NCBI RefSeq assembly: GCF_014648115.1
Contig: NZ_BMQM01000020.1
Coordinates: forward strand, 1-64,000
Direction: 5' to 3'
Length of the DNA stretch: 64,000 nt
Source: Deinococcus seoulensis
Lineage (GTDB): Bacteria; Deinococcota; Deinococci; Deinococcales; Deinococcaceae
A program made the position numbers and the translations under genes. Below, piece after piece: positions 53,213 through 61,121 of this stretch; position 1 is the first letter of the stretch, and each line of letters begins with the position of its first letter. The notes below the pieces were generated by a model. That model made no database searches. It had not been told where the DNA came from and was given only the letters and a program-made list of their open reading frames with translations.

Positions 53213-54175
53213 TCAGGAGCGGCGGGGCAGCAGCCGCGTCTCGGCGGCGCTGACGAGCGCGAAGAAGGCGATTCCGGCAATGCTGGCGAGCACGATGGCG
53301 GCCCAGACGATGTCCAGCCCGAAGCGGCCCACCTCGATCTGGATGCGGAACCCCAGGCCGTGCCCGTTCGTGCCGAAGAACTCGGCGACGATGGCGGAGA
53401 TCAGGGCCAGGGTGCTGGCGACTTTCAGGGCGCCGAACACGAACGGCAGCGCGCCGGGCACGCGGACGTCCCGGAAGGTCTGCGCGGGCGTGGCGGCGTA
53501 GGTGTGCATCAGGTCGAGGTGCAGCCGCGAGGCGCTCTGGAGGCCGCGCACGGCGCCCACCACGACGGGGAACAGGACGGTGACGGCCACGACGACCGTC
53601 TTGCTGGGCCAGTCCAGGCCGACGGCTTTCACGATGACCGGCGCGAGGGCCACGATGGGAATCGAGGAGAACAGCGCCGCGTACGGCAGCAGCCCGCGTT
53701 CCAGAAAGCGGAACCGCACGACCAGCAGCGCCAGAGCCAGCCCCAGGACGGTGCCCGCCACGAAGCCCAGCAGCGCCTCCAGCACGAAGGTGGTGTACGT
53801 GTCCTGCAGCAGGACGGTGCGGGCGGTCCACAGGGCACTCAGGACGCGGCCCGGCGTGGGGATCAGTCCGGCGGGGACGGCGTAGGCGCGCAGCAGCGCC
53901 TCGGTGCCCAGCACGGCCAGCATGAGCGTGAACGCGGCGGGCAGCGTGCGGGCGGCGCGGGACTCGCCCTGCGCCACGCCGCGCACGCCCACGGCCCCCA
54001 CGGCCAGCAGGACGAGGATGCCCGCCAGCCACGCCCGCGCGTTCGGGGGCGTGCCCTCGCCGGGGGCGGGCAGGGTCAGCGCAACGAGCAGCAGGCCTCC
54101 CACGCCGATCAGCAGCGCGGCGGCGGTGAGCAGCGTTCCGCCGGGCCGGGCGGCGAGGGTACGCGCGGGGGTCAT
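53213..54175 (-). CDS. ABC transporter permease (second)
   Basis: 320 residues, about eight hydrophobic segments, with an EAA-like loop (DLMHTYAATPAQTFRDVRVP) near residue 225-245. The start ATG 54175 overlaps the stop of the previous permease gene (ATGA), with GGAG 6 nt upstream; the in-frame ATG at 54187 is also possible. It forms the membrane channel together with its neighbour. Confidence 0.87.
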   Translation of the reverse strand: MTPARTLAARPGGTLLTAAALLIGVGGLLLVALTLPAPGEGTPPNARAWLAGILVLLAVGAVGVRGVAQGESRAARTLPAAFTLMLAVLGTEALLRAYAVPAGLIPTPGRVLSALWTARTVLLQDTYTTFVLEALLGFVAGTVLGLALALLVVRFRFLERGLLPYAALFSSIPIVALAPVIVKAVGLDWPSKTVVVAVTVLFPVVVGAVRGLQSASRLHLDLMHTYAATPAQTFRDVRVPGALPFVFGALKVASTLALISAIVAEFFGTNGHGLGFRIQIEVGRFGLDIVWAAIVLASIAGIAFFALVSAAETRLLPRRS

Positions 54176-55044
54176 CGTCTGCTCCATGGCGTCACCCACC
54201 TCTCCAGCGCGTTCACCAGGGCGACCAGCGTCACGCCCAGCACCGCGCCGTACCCCATGATCACCCACAGGGCGACCGTGTCACTGGCGCGTGAGTTCTC
54301 GGCGAGCATCTTGCCCAGCCCGGAGAACGAGATGGTGCTGATCTCCGCGACGATACTGCCCACCAGCGCGGACGTGACCGCCACCTTCAGCGCTGTGAAC
54401 AGGTGCGGGAGGCTGGCCGGGAAGCGCAGCAACCGGTACGTCTGCGCGGAAGAAGCGTGGTACGTGCGCATCAGGTCCAGGTGCAACGGATCGGCGCTGC
54501 GCAGCCCGCGGCTCATGCCGACCGCGACCGGGAAGAACGCGATGTACGCCGCGATGATCGCCTTGGGCAGGAAGCCCTGCACGCCGTACTGACCGAGCAG
54601 CACCGCCAGCATCGGCGCGATCGCCACGACCGGCACGGTCTGCGACGCGACCAGCCACGGCAGGGTGGCCCGCTCGAACGCGCGACTGGCGACGAGCAGC
54701 AGCGCCAGCCCGATCCCGGTCACGGTGGCGAGCAGCAGGCCCAGCAGCGTCTCCCCGGCGGTGACGCCCACGTTGTACGGCAGCGCCAGCGGCGACGTGA
54801 CCGGCGTACTCAGGCGCACGAAGCCCTGCGCGAGCTGCGCCGGGGCGGGCACCACCGGGTTGCGCAACTGAGAGGCGCAGGCCAGCGCGGTCGTGCAGTC
54901 CAGTTCCGCGCCGCTCGCCAGCGTCCGCCCGGCCGGGCCGACGTTCGCGGCAAGCATCAACGGCCAGTACAGCGCCGCCGCGATCAGCGCGACGATCAGC
55001 ATCGGGCCAATTCCCGCCATGCGGGAGGGCCGGGCGACCGTCAC
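54172..55044 (-). CDS. ABC transporter permease (first)
   Basis: 290 residues with about six membrane segments and an EAA loop LDLMRTYHASSAQTYRLLRFP. The family is the one of SsuC/TauC/ThiX permeases. Start GTG 55044 behind GAGAGG. A periplasmic loop with two cysteines (DCTTALACASQ) lies after the first segment. The gap to the ATPase gene holds repeated GTGAGTGG / CCACTCCC units. Confidence 0.86.
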   Translation of the reverse strand: MTVARPSRMAGIGPMLIVALIAAALYWPLMLAANVGPAGRTLASGAELDCTTALACASQLRNPVVPAPAQLAQGFVRLSTPVTSPLALPYNVGVTAGETLLGLLLATVTGIGLALLLVASRAFERATLPWLVASQTVPVVAIAPMLAVLLGQYGVQGFLPKAIIAAYIAFFPVAVGMSRGLRSADPLHLDLMRTYHASSAQTYRLLRFPASLPHLFTALKVAVTSALVGSIVAEISTISFSGLGKMLAENSRASDTVALWVIMGYGAVLGVTLVALVNALERWVTPWSRR

Positions 55045-55132
55045 AACCTCTCCCAGTCAGTGGTCAGTGGTGAGTGGTGAGTGGAAACAAGCCCCGACCC
55101 ACTCCCCACTGCCCACTCCCCACTCCCCCCGT
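55045..55132. repeat. Complementary GTGAGTGG / CCACTCCC runs between transporter genes
   Basis: AGTCAGTGGTCAGTGGTGAG and a further GTGAGTGG unit on one side face CCCACTCCCCACTGCCCAC and CCCACTCCCC on the other; together they could form a long imperfect hairpin. A similar CCCACTCACCAC/CCCACTT run is at 55999-56030. Confidence 0.5.
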
Positions 55133-55960
55133 TCACGCGTGCCCCTTCTTCAGCAGTTCACGGATCTCGGTGGCGAGCGTGAAGAAGCGGGGGTCCTCGC
55201 GGGTGTCGTCGCTGCGCGGGTGCGGCAGGTCAATGTCCACGATGCCCTCGATGCGGCCCGGGCGGGCGGTCATGACGACCACGCGCGTACTCAGGAACAC
55301 CGCTTCCGGAATGGAGTGCGTCACGAAGATGACGGTCTTGCCGGTCTCGCGCCACAGCCGCAGCAGTTCGAGGTTCAGGTGCTCGCGGGTGATCTCGTCC
55401 AGCGCGCCGAAGGGCTCGTCCATGAACAGCAGCGGCGGGTCGAACGCCAGCGCGCGGGCGATGCTCACGCGCTGCTGCATCCCGCCGGACAGCTGCCAGG
55501 GGTAGTTCCGCTCGAACTTCTCCAGGCCGACCAGCTTCAGCATCTCGCGCGCACGTGCGACCCGGTCGCCGGGCACGTTCATGACCTCCAGTGGCAGCAA
55601 CACGTTCTTCAGCACCGTGCGCCATTCCATCAGGGCAGGCGCCTGGAACACGTACCCGTACTGCCGCTCCCGGCGGGCCTCGTCGGCGGGGCGGCCCGCG
55701 ATGAGCAGCTCCCCGCCGGTCGGTTGTTCCAGGTCGGCCATCAGGCGCAGCAGGGTGGTCTTCCCGCAGCCGCTCGGGCCGATCAGGCTGATGAACTCCC
55801 CTTTCTGGATGCTGAGGTTGGCGTCCTTCAGCGCGACCGTCTCCCCGCCGGGCACCGGGAAGACCTTCTGCAGGTCGCGGATGGACACGATGGGCGGCTC
55901 GTTCGGGGGCGGACTGGTCTGTGCCGGGCTGGCCTGCGGGCTGGGGCTGGTGTACGTCAC
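55133..55960 (-). CDS. ABC transporter ATP-binding protein
   Basis: 275 residues. Walker A GPSGCGKTT, Q-loop YVFQAPALMEW, signature LSGGMQQRVSIARAL, Walker B LLFMDEPFGALDE and the H-loop VTHSIPEA are all intact, as in nitrate/sulfonate/thiamine-precursor importers. Start GTG 55960 behind GGAGGAGAC. It energises the two permeases and works with the receptor at 52104-53165. Confidence 0.93.
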   Translation of the reverse strand: MTYTSPSPQASPAQTSPPPNEPPIVSIRDLQKVFPVPGGETVALKDANLSIQKGEFISLIGPSGCGKTTLLRLMADLEQPTGGELLIAGRPADEARRERQYGYVFQAPALMEWRTVLKNVLLPLEVMNVPGDRVARAREMLKLVGLEKFERNYPWQLSGGMQQRVSIARALAFDPPLLFMDEPFGALDEITREHLNLELLRLWRETGKTVIFVTHSIPEAVFLSTRVVVMTARPGRIEGIVDIDLPHPRSDDTREDPRFFTLATEIRELLKKGHA

Positions 55961-56024
55961 GTCTCCTCCTTGAAACTCCGGGCAGGCACAGGCCTGAACC
56001 CACTCACCACTTCCGACTTCCCAC

Positions 56025-57389
56025 TTACCGCCTGAGCAGTTGCCCGCGCGCCGGGTCGCCCACGAACTCGCCGCCCTGCACGGCCACCTGACCGCGCACG
56101 GTGACGACCTCGGGCCGCCCGTCGATCTCCCAGCCCTCGTAGCCGCTGTAGTCGTTGTTCATGTGGCTGCTCCTGGCGCTGATGGTGCCCCGGTAAGCGG
56201 GGTCGTAGATCACGAGGTCAGCGTCACTGCCGACGCTGACGGTGCCCTTGCGGGGGTACAGGCCGAAGATCTGCGCGGCGCGGGTGCTGGCGGCGTCCAC
56301 GAAACGCTCGACACTCAGGTTGCCCCGGCTGACGCCCTGCGTGTACAGGACGTTCACGCGGTCCTCGATGGCCGGAATGCCGTTCGGGATGAGGGTGAAG
56401 TTCCCGTCGCCCATGCGTTTCTGCTCGACGTCGAAGGGGCAGTGGTCGGTGGCGACCGTGGCGATGTCCCCACGTTCCAGTGCCGCCCAGAGTTTCGGCT
56501 GGTTGCCCTTCTCGCGTAGGGGGGGCGACATGACGTACTTCGCGCCCTCCACGCCGGGCCGCTCCGCGTACGTCCTGTCGAGCGTCAGGTGCGGAATCAC
56601 GACCTCCACGTCCAGGTTCACGCCGCGCGAGCGGGCGTCCAGCGCCGCCTCCAGCGCGCGGGCGTTGCTGAGGTGCACCACGTACCCGTGCGCGCCCGTC
56701 ATCTCCACGAACGTCGCGAAGTGCGCGGTGCCCTCCGCCTCCACGCTCTCCGGACGGCTGGGCTCGTGCCACTCGGGGCCGGTCTTGCCCTCCGCGATCA
56801 GTTTCTGCTGCAATTCCGCGACCAGATCGGCGTTCTCGCAGTGCGCGGTGACGACCACGCCCAGTTCCGCCGCCAGACGGCACACCCGGTACAGCGCCGC
56901 GTCGTCGATCCCGAACGCTCCCCGGTACGCCAGGAACACCTTGAAAGACCGCATGCCCTGCCCCACCAGTTCGCGTAGCGTCGCCTCGGTCCGGTCGTCC
57001 CAGCGGGTCACGCCGATGTGGAAGGTGTAATCGCAGGCGCTGTTCCCTTCCGCCATGCCCGTCCAGGTGCGCCAGCCGTCCATCAGGTCCTCACTGCCGG
57101 CCGGGGCGAGCATCTCGATGAACGTCGTCGTCCCGCCGATCAATGCCGCCTGCGACCCGGTCGCGTGCGTGTCCTTCGCGAACGTCCCCATGAACGGCAG
57201 GTGGATATGAACGTGCGGGTCGATGAAGCCGGGGAAGACGAACTTCCCGCTCGCGTCGATCACGGTCGCCCCCTCGGGCACCGGGAGGTTCTCGCCGATC
57301 TGGGCGATGGTCTCCCCTTCGATCAGCACATCCGCCCTGAAACGCTTCCCGTCCGTGACAATCTCGCCGTGTTGAATCAGTAGGGTCAT
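56025..57389 (-). CDS. hydA: Dihydropyrimidinase (D-hydantoinase)
   Basis: 454 residues of the amidohydrolase superfamily. PGFIDPHVHIHLPFMGTF carries two zinc-ligand histidines, RSFKVFLAYRGAF the carboxylated lysine, TAHCENAD and VVHLSNARALE further histidines, and TVATDHCPFD the catalytic aspartate. It opens dihydrouracil or dihydrothymine to the N-carbamoyl amino acid. Start ATG 57389 behind GGAGG; the in-frame ATG at 57416 is rejected. It follows PreTA and a small unknown gene and precedes the importer. Confidence 0.93.
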   Translation of the reverse strand: MTLLIQHGEIVTDGKRFRADVLIEGETIAQIGENLPVPEGATVIDASGKFVFPGFIDPHVHIHLPFMGTFAKDTHATGSQAALIGGTTTFIEMLAPAGSEDLMDGWRTWTGMAEGNSACDYTFHIGVTRWDDRTEATLRELVGQGMRSFKVFLAYRGAFGIDDAALYRVCRLAAELGVVVTAHCENADLVAELQQKLIAEGKTGPEWHEPSRPESVEAEGTAHFATFVEMTGAHGYVVHLSNARALEAALDARSRGVNLDVEVVIPHLTLDRTYAERPGVEGAKYVMSPPLREKGNQPKLWAALERGDIATVATDHCPFDVEQKRMGDGNFTLIPNGIPAIEDRVNVLYTQGVSRGNLSVERFVDAASTRAAQIFGLYPRKGTVSVGSDADLVIYDPAYRGTISARSSHMNNDYSGYEGWEIDGRPEVVTVRGQVAVQGGEFVGDPARGQLLRR

Positions 57390-57412
57390 GCAGCCTCCTA
57401 ATGGTGGTCGTC

Positions 57413-57736
57413 TCAACCGTTGGGCAGGTAGTAGAAGGTAAATCCAGACGCCTTGAGTGCCAGGAATATCTCGACCCTGTCGGAGAATTCAGAGCCTCTG
57501 AGTCGATCAACATCGACCTTCTCCGGATCAAGTACGTGGCGGTTGAAGTCCCAGGGATCAATTCCGAAATATGAGGCGAGTTCGTAGCTGAGATCCGAAG
57601 TCACAGCCTGAAAGACCGTCACGATGACCGTCGCTCCATCACGAGTGTTCCTGTAGAAATCAGCGGGATATTCCAGAAATTCGACAAGGTCTCGACGGAA
57701 TGCACCGATAGCCAGGACTTCAGCGTCGAGCCCCAT
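57413..57736 (-). CDS. Small hypothetical protein within the pyrimidine operon
   Basis: 107 residues, not recognised. It starts ATG 57736, two bases after the preA stop, so translation is likely coupled. The N-terminus MGLDAEVLAIGAF and YPADFYRNTRDGATVIVT are followed by a helical stretch (YELASYFGIDPWDFNRHVLD) and end KASGFTFYYLPNG. No signal peptide, membrane segment or metal motif is visible. The gene is clearly richer in A and T than its neighbours, which suggests recent acquisition. Its stop is 24 bp before the dihydropyrimidinase start. Confidence 0.7.
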   Translation of the reverse strand: MGLDAEVLAIGAFRRDLVEFLEYPADFYRNTRDGATVIVTVFQAVTSDLSYELASYFGIDPWDFNRHVLDPEKVDVDRLRGSEFSDRVEIFLALKASGFTFYYLPNG

Positions 57737-57738
57737 CC

Positions 57739-59118
57739 TCAGTGGATCTCGATGCCGACTTCTTCGCGGTAGGCCTGCATGGCGGCCCAGCTCTGGGCGA
57801 TTTCGGGGCGCTGGGCGGTCAGTTCGTCCCAGGTGATGCTCTGGCGGCCGCTGGGGACGGTGACCATGGTGATGCAGCCGTCGACGGGGCAGACGTTGGC
57901 GCACAGGGCGCAGCCGACGCAGTCGTTTTCGCGGACGACGGGGCGGGGGCGGGTGTCGGCGACCTGCCGTCCGTTGGTTCTCATGTCGTAGCCGGGGTCG
58001 ACGGTGACGCCGTCGGGGCTGACGAGATCGATGCACTGGTGGGCGGTGTCGTTGCAGGCGGCGTAGCAGAGGTCGCAGCCGATGCATTTGTTCTGGTCGA
58101 TGCGCGCGACGGACTGGTGGGAGAGGTCGAGGCCGCCGAAGGTGCTCATCTGCGGCAGTGACTTTCCGGTCACGTCAGCGATGGTCTTGAAGCCGTGGTC
58201 GTCCATCCAGTTGCTGAGGCCGTCGGTGAGGTCCTCGATGATGCGGTAGCCGTGCTGCATGGCGGCGGTGCAGACCTGCAGGGAGGTGGCGCCGAGGAGG
58301 AGGAATTCGGCGGCGTCGCGCCAGGTGGCGATGCCGCCCATGCCGCTGATGGGCACGCCGCTGCGCAGCACGCCTTCATCGGTCATGAGTTCGGTCAGCA
58401 TGTTCAGCGCGATGGGTTTCACGGCGGGTCCGGCGTAGCCGCCGTGCGTGCCGCGTCCGCCGATGCTGGGCGAGACGAGGAGGGTGTCGAGGTCGACGCG
58501 GGTGACGGAGTTGATGGTGTTGATGAGGCTCAGGGCGTGCGCGCCTCCGGCGAGGGCCGCGTGGGCGGGGTCGACGATGTGGGTGATGTTCGGCGTGAGT
58601 TTCACGATGACGGGCAGTTTGGTGACGCTGGTGACCCAGTGGGTGTTCAGCTGGCACATCTCGGGCACCTGGCCGACGGCGGCGCCCATGCCGCGTTCGC
58701 TCATGCCCTGCGGGCAGCCGTAGTTGAGTTCGATGCCGTCGGCGCCGGTGTCCTCGATCATCATGACGATGTCCTTCCAGGCCTGCGGGTCGGCGTCGAC
58801 CATGGCGGACACGATGACGGCCCGGTCGGGCCAGAGGCGTTTGATCTCGGCGATCTCGCGCAGGTTGACGTCGAGGGGGCGGTCGCTGATCAGTTCGACG
58901 TTGTTGATGGCGAGCATGCGCCGCCCGCCCAGCGTGAGGCTGCCGTAGCGGTTGCTGATGTTCAGGACGGGTGCGCCGATGGTCTTCCAGACGGCGCCGC
59001 CCCAGCCGTACTCGAAGGCGCGGTGGATCTGCGCGCCGCTGTTGGTGGGGGGCGCCGAGGCGAGCCAGAAGGGGTTGGGGGAGCGGATGCCCGCGAAGTC
59101 GATGCTCAGGTCAGCCAT
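57739..59118 (-). CDS. preA: NAD-dependent dihydropyrimidine dehydrogenase subunit PreA
   Basis: 459 residues. The FMN-binding barrel starts SIDFAGIRSPNPFWLASAPP; NYGCPQGMSERGMGAAVGQ has the catalytic cysteine region, and GMGGIATWRDAAEFLLLGA binds the FMN phosphate. Two 4Fe-4S clusters are in the C-terminus: CIGCDLCYAACNDTAHQC and CVGCALCANVCPVDGC. With PreT it reduces uracil or thymine to the dihydro form. Start ATG 59118, overlapping preT by 8 bp. Confidence 0.95.
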   Translation of the reverse strand: MADLSIDFAGIRSPNPFWLASAPPTNSGAQIHRAFEYGWGGAVWKTIGAPVLNISNRYGSLTLGGRRMLAINNVELISDRPLDVNLREIAEIKRLWPDRAVIVSAMVDADPQAWKDIVMMIEDTGADGIELNYGCPQGMSERGMGAAVGQVPEMCQLNTHWVTSVTKLPVIVKLTPNITHIVDPAHAALAGGAHALSLINTINSVTRVDLDTLLVSPSIGGRGTHGGYAGPAVKPIALNMLTELMTDEGVLRSGVPISGMGGIATWRDAAEFLLLGATSLQVCTAAMQHGYRIIEDLTDGLSNWMDDHGFKTIADVTGKSLPQMSTFGGLDLSHQSVARIDQNKCIGCDLCYAACNDTAHQCIDLVSPDGVTVDPGYDMRTNGRQVADTRPRPVVRENDCVGCALCANVCPVDGCITMVTVPSGRQSITWDELTAQRPEIAQSWAAMQAYREEVGIEIH

Positions 59119-60574
59119 GGTGGGCCTCCGTGACGGGCGCGTGGGCCTGGGTGGCGGTCGGGTTGGGGGTGGTGGGAACGGGGCCGTGTGCCTCGATGTA
59201 CAGCGGGTGGTCGCGGACCTCGGCGGGCGGGGTGGGTTTCAGGGTGACGTGCGGCGTGCGGCCCAGGGCGCGTTCGATGCTGGCGGCGGCGATCTTGCCG
59301 TCCTGCACGGCCATGACGGTGCTGGCGTTCCCGCGGGCGCGGACGCAGTCCCCGGCGGCGTACACGCGCGGGAGGCTGGTCTGGAGGGTGTCGTCCACGC
59401 GGATGTACCCGCCGTCCAGGTCCAGGCCCAGCGCGGCGGCCAGCGCGGGTTTCTCCTGCCCGATGGCGCTGATGACGGTGTCGCAGGGGATCACGAAGTC
59501 GCTGCCGGGGATGGGTTCGGGGCGGGCGCGGCCGGAGGCGTCGGGTGCGCCGAGGCCCATGCGGACGCAGCGCAGGCCCGTGACCTGCCCGCCTTCGTGC
59601 AGCACCTCCACGGGCTGGGTCAGGAAGCTGAAGGTGATGCCCTCGCTCAGCGCGAAGAGGTACTCGTGGTGGTAGGCGGTCATCTCGCGTTCGGTGCGGC
59701 GGTAGACCATCAGGGTATCGGCGCCGGAGCGGCGGGCGATGGTGGCGGCGTCCACGGCGGTGTTCCCCGCGCCGATGATGACGGCGCGCGTGCCGACCCC
59801 GGTGGGCTGCTCCATCTTGCTGGCCTCGATGACCTGCAACCCGTCGAGGATGTGGTCCTCGCCGGGAATGCCGATGGCGGGCACGGCGCCCAGGCCCAGC
59901 GCCAGGATCACGGCGTCGTTGGTGGTCAGCAGGTCGTCGAGGCCCGCGCGGGTGGTCAGTTCGTGTCCGGTGACGACGTTCACGCCGAGGTCGCGGGCGG
60001 CCTGCACCTCGCGCAGCGCGACCTCGACCGGTTCGCGCAGCACGATGATGCCGTAGGTGCTCAGGCCGCCGCCCAGGTCGCGTTTCTCGTACAGCGTGAC
60101 CTCATGCCCGGCCTTGGCGAGTTCGGCGCTGGCGCTGATCCCGGCGGGGCCGCTGCCGACCACGGCGACGCGGCGCCCGGTGGCGGGGGCGGGCGTGAAC
60201 AGCTGGATGCCACGTTCCTGCACGTGGTCGACCGCGTGGCGTTGCAGGCGGCCGATCTGGATGGGCGTGTGGTCCGGGCCGAGCACACAGGCACCCTCGC
60301 AGAGTTCCTGCACGGGGCACACGCGGGCGCAGGTGCCGCCCAGGAAGTTGCTTTCCAGGATGGTGCGGGCCGAGCCGCGCAGGTTCCCGGTGGCGATCTT
60401 GCGGATGAACGTGGGAATGTCGATGTGGGTGGGGCAGGCCTGCAGGCACGGCGCGTCGTAGCAGTACAGGCAGCGGTTCGCCTCGACGCTGGCCTCATGC
60501 GCGGTCATGGGGGGCAGGAGTTCCTGCGGTGGGGTGGGGTGGGCGGCCGGGGGGGAGCTGGGGACTGATTCCAT
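59111..60574 (-). CDS. preT: NAD-dependent dihydropyrimidine dehydrogenase subunit PreT
   Basis: 487 residues. The N-terminal Fe-S region has CLYCYDAPCLQACPTHIDIP and GGTCARVCPVQELCEGACV. The flavin domain has VAVVGSGPAGISASAELAKA; the NAD(P)H domain has VIIGAGNTAVDAATIARR; VYAAGDCVRARGNASTV closes the FAD site. It passes electrons from NAD(P)H to PreA. Start ATG 60574 behind GAGGT. First gene of the locus, about 70 nt downstream of the promoter at 60652-60681. It extends by about 40 residues past the usual end. Confidence 0.94.
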   Translation of the reverse strand: MESVPSSPPAAHPTPPQELLPPMTAHEASVEANRCLYCYDAPCLQACPTHIDIPTFIRKIATGNLRGSARTILESNFLGGTCARVCPVQELCEGACVLGPDHTPIQIGRLQRHAVDHVQERGIQLFTPAPATGRRVAVVGSGPAGISASAELAKAGHEVTLYEKRDLGGGLSTYGIIVLREPVEVALREVQAARDLGVNVVTGHELTTRAGLDDLLTTNDAVILALGLGAVPAIGIPGEDHILDGLQVIEASKMEQPTGVGTRAVIIGAGNTAVDAATIARRSGADTLMVYRRTEREMTAYHHEYLFALSEGITFSFLTQPVEVLHEGGQVTGLRCVRMGLGAPDASGRARPEPIPGSDFVIPCDTVISAIGQEKPALAAALGLDLDGGYIRVDDTLQTSLPRVYAAGDCVRARGNASTVMAVQDGKIAAASIERALGRTPHVTLKPTPPAEVRDHPLYIEAHGPVPTTPNPTATQAHAPVTEAHHG

Positions 60575-60651
60575 GACTGACCTCGCATCGCGTGATGTTG
60601 GGGCGGGGTCGGTTCGGCCCTCGCGGGAGCAGATTTAACCGAATGATCATG

Positions 60652-60681
60652 ATTGTAGGTCGCCAGTATGCATACAGTCAA
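60652..60681 (-). promoter_or_regulatory. Promoter of the pyrimidine catabolism operon
   Basis: Minus strand: -35 TTGACT (60676-60681) and -10 TACAAT (60652-60657), spacer 18 bp. The spacer contains the palindrome GTATGCATAC (60666-60675), a good position for a repressor such as the PucR protein encoded downstream. Confidence 0.65.
60666..60675. promoter_or_regulatory. Palindrome GTATGCATAC between -35 and -10
   Basis: A perfect 10-bp palindrome that abuts the -35 element on one side. An adjacent short palindrome ATGATCAT lies just after the -10. Confidence 0.5.
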
Positions 60682-61121
60682 CCGGACGGCGGATGTTTAT
60701 GCCATGCCGTCCAGACAGGTCGCTCCTGGCACCGCTGCGTTTTTTACCGCTTCTGGTGGAGATTTTGACACTCTGTCCTGTTTTCTTTCGGCGCCATCCG
60801 ACCAGTGGGATCGAATATCCGAGTGAATAATTATTCATCCAGGCGGGTGGTCGGCGGGGCGGTGTACGATCGTGCTGTCCGACCAAAACTCCATCCGGCC
60901 ACCCAGCCTCCCTCTCGCAGGAACATGCATATCGCTCCAGTCCCTTCGGTCAATATGCAATTTTGAACGGAATATCGCCCGCAAGAGCCACCGCAATCTG
61001 CGATGTGTTCCGTTTTTTGATGACATTACGCAGGCATCGGCACATGTGCCTGTTACGACCGCCCGGACCTCACGCCCGGCCCGCCGTCAGGTCGTCACGG
61101 TCAGGCCGGAAGGGTGTCATC
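60682..61121. other. AT-richer intergenic region between preT and the EAL gene
   Basis: No gene is supported. It contains a TTGACA (60765-60770) without a matching -10, the perfect palindrome TGAATAATTATTCA (60824-60837), a TACGAT (60865-60870) and the palindrome GGCACATGTGCC (61039-61050). The base composition is lower in G+C than the surroundings. Confidence 0.55.

Noticed and set aside
57413..58087. Long frame extending the small gene into preA
   Set aside because: The upstream part is the shadow of the preA Fe-S region in another frame; ATG 57736 fits the coupling to the preA stop.
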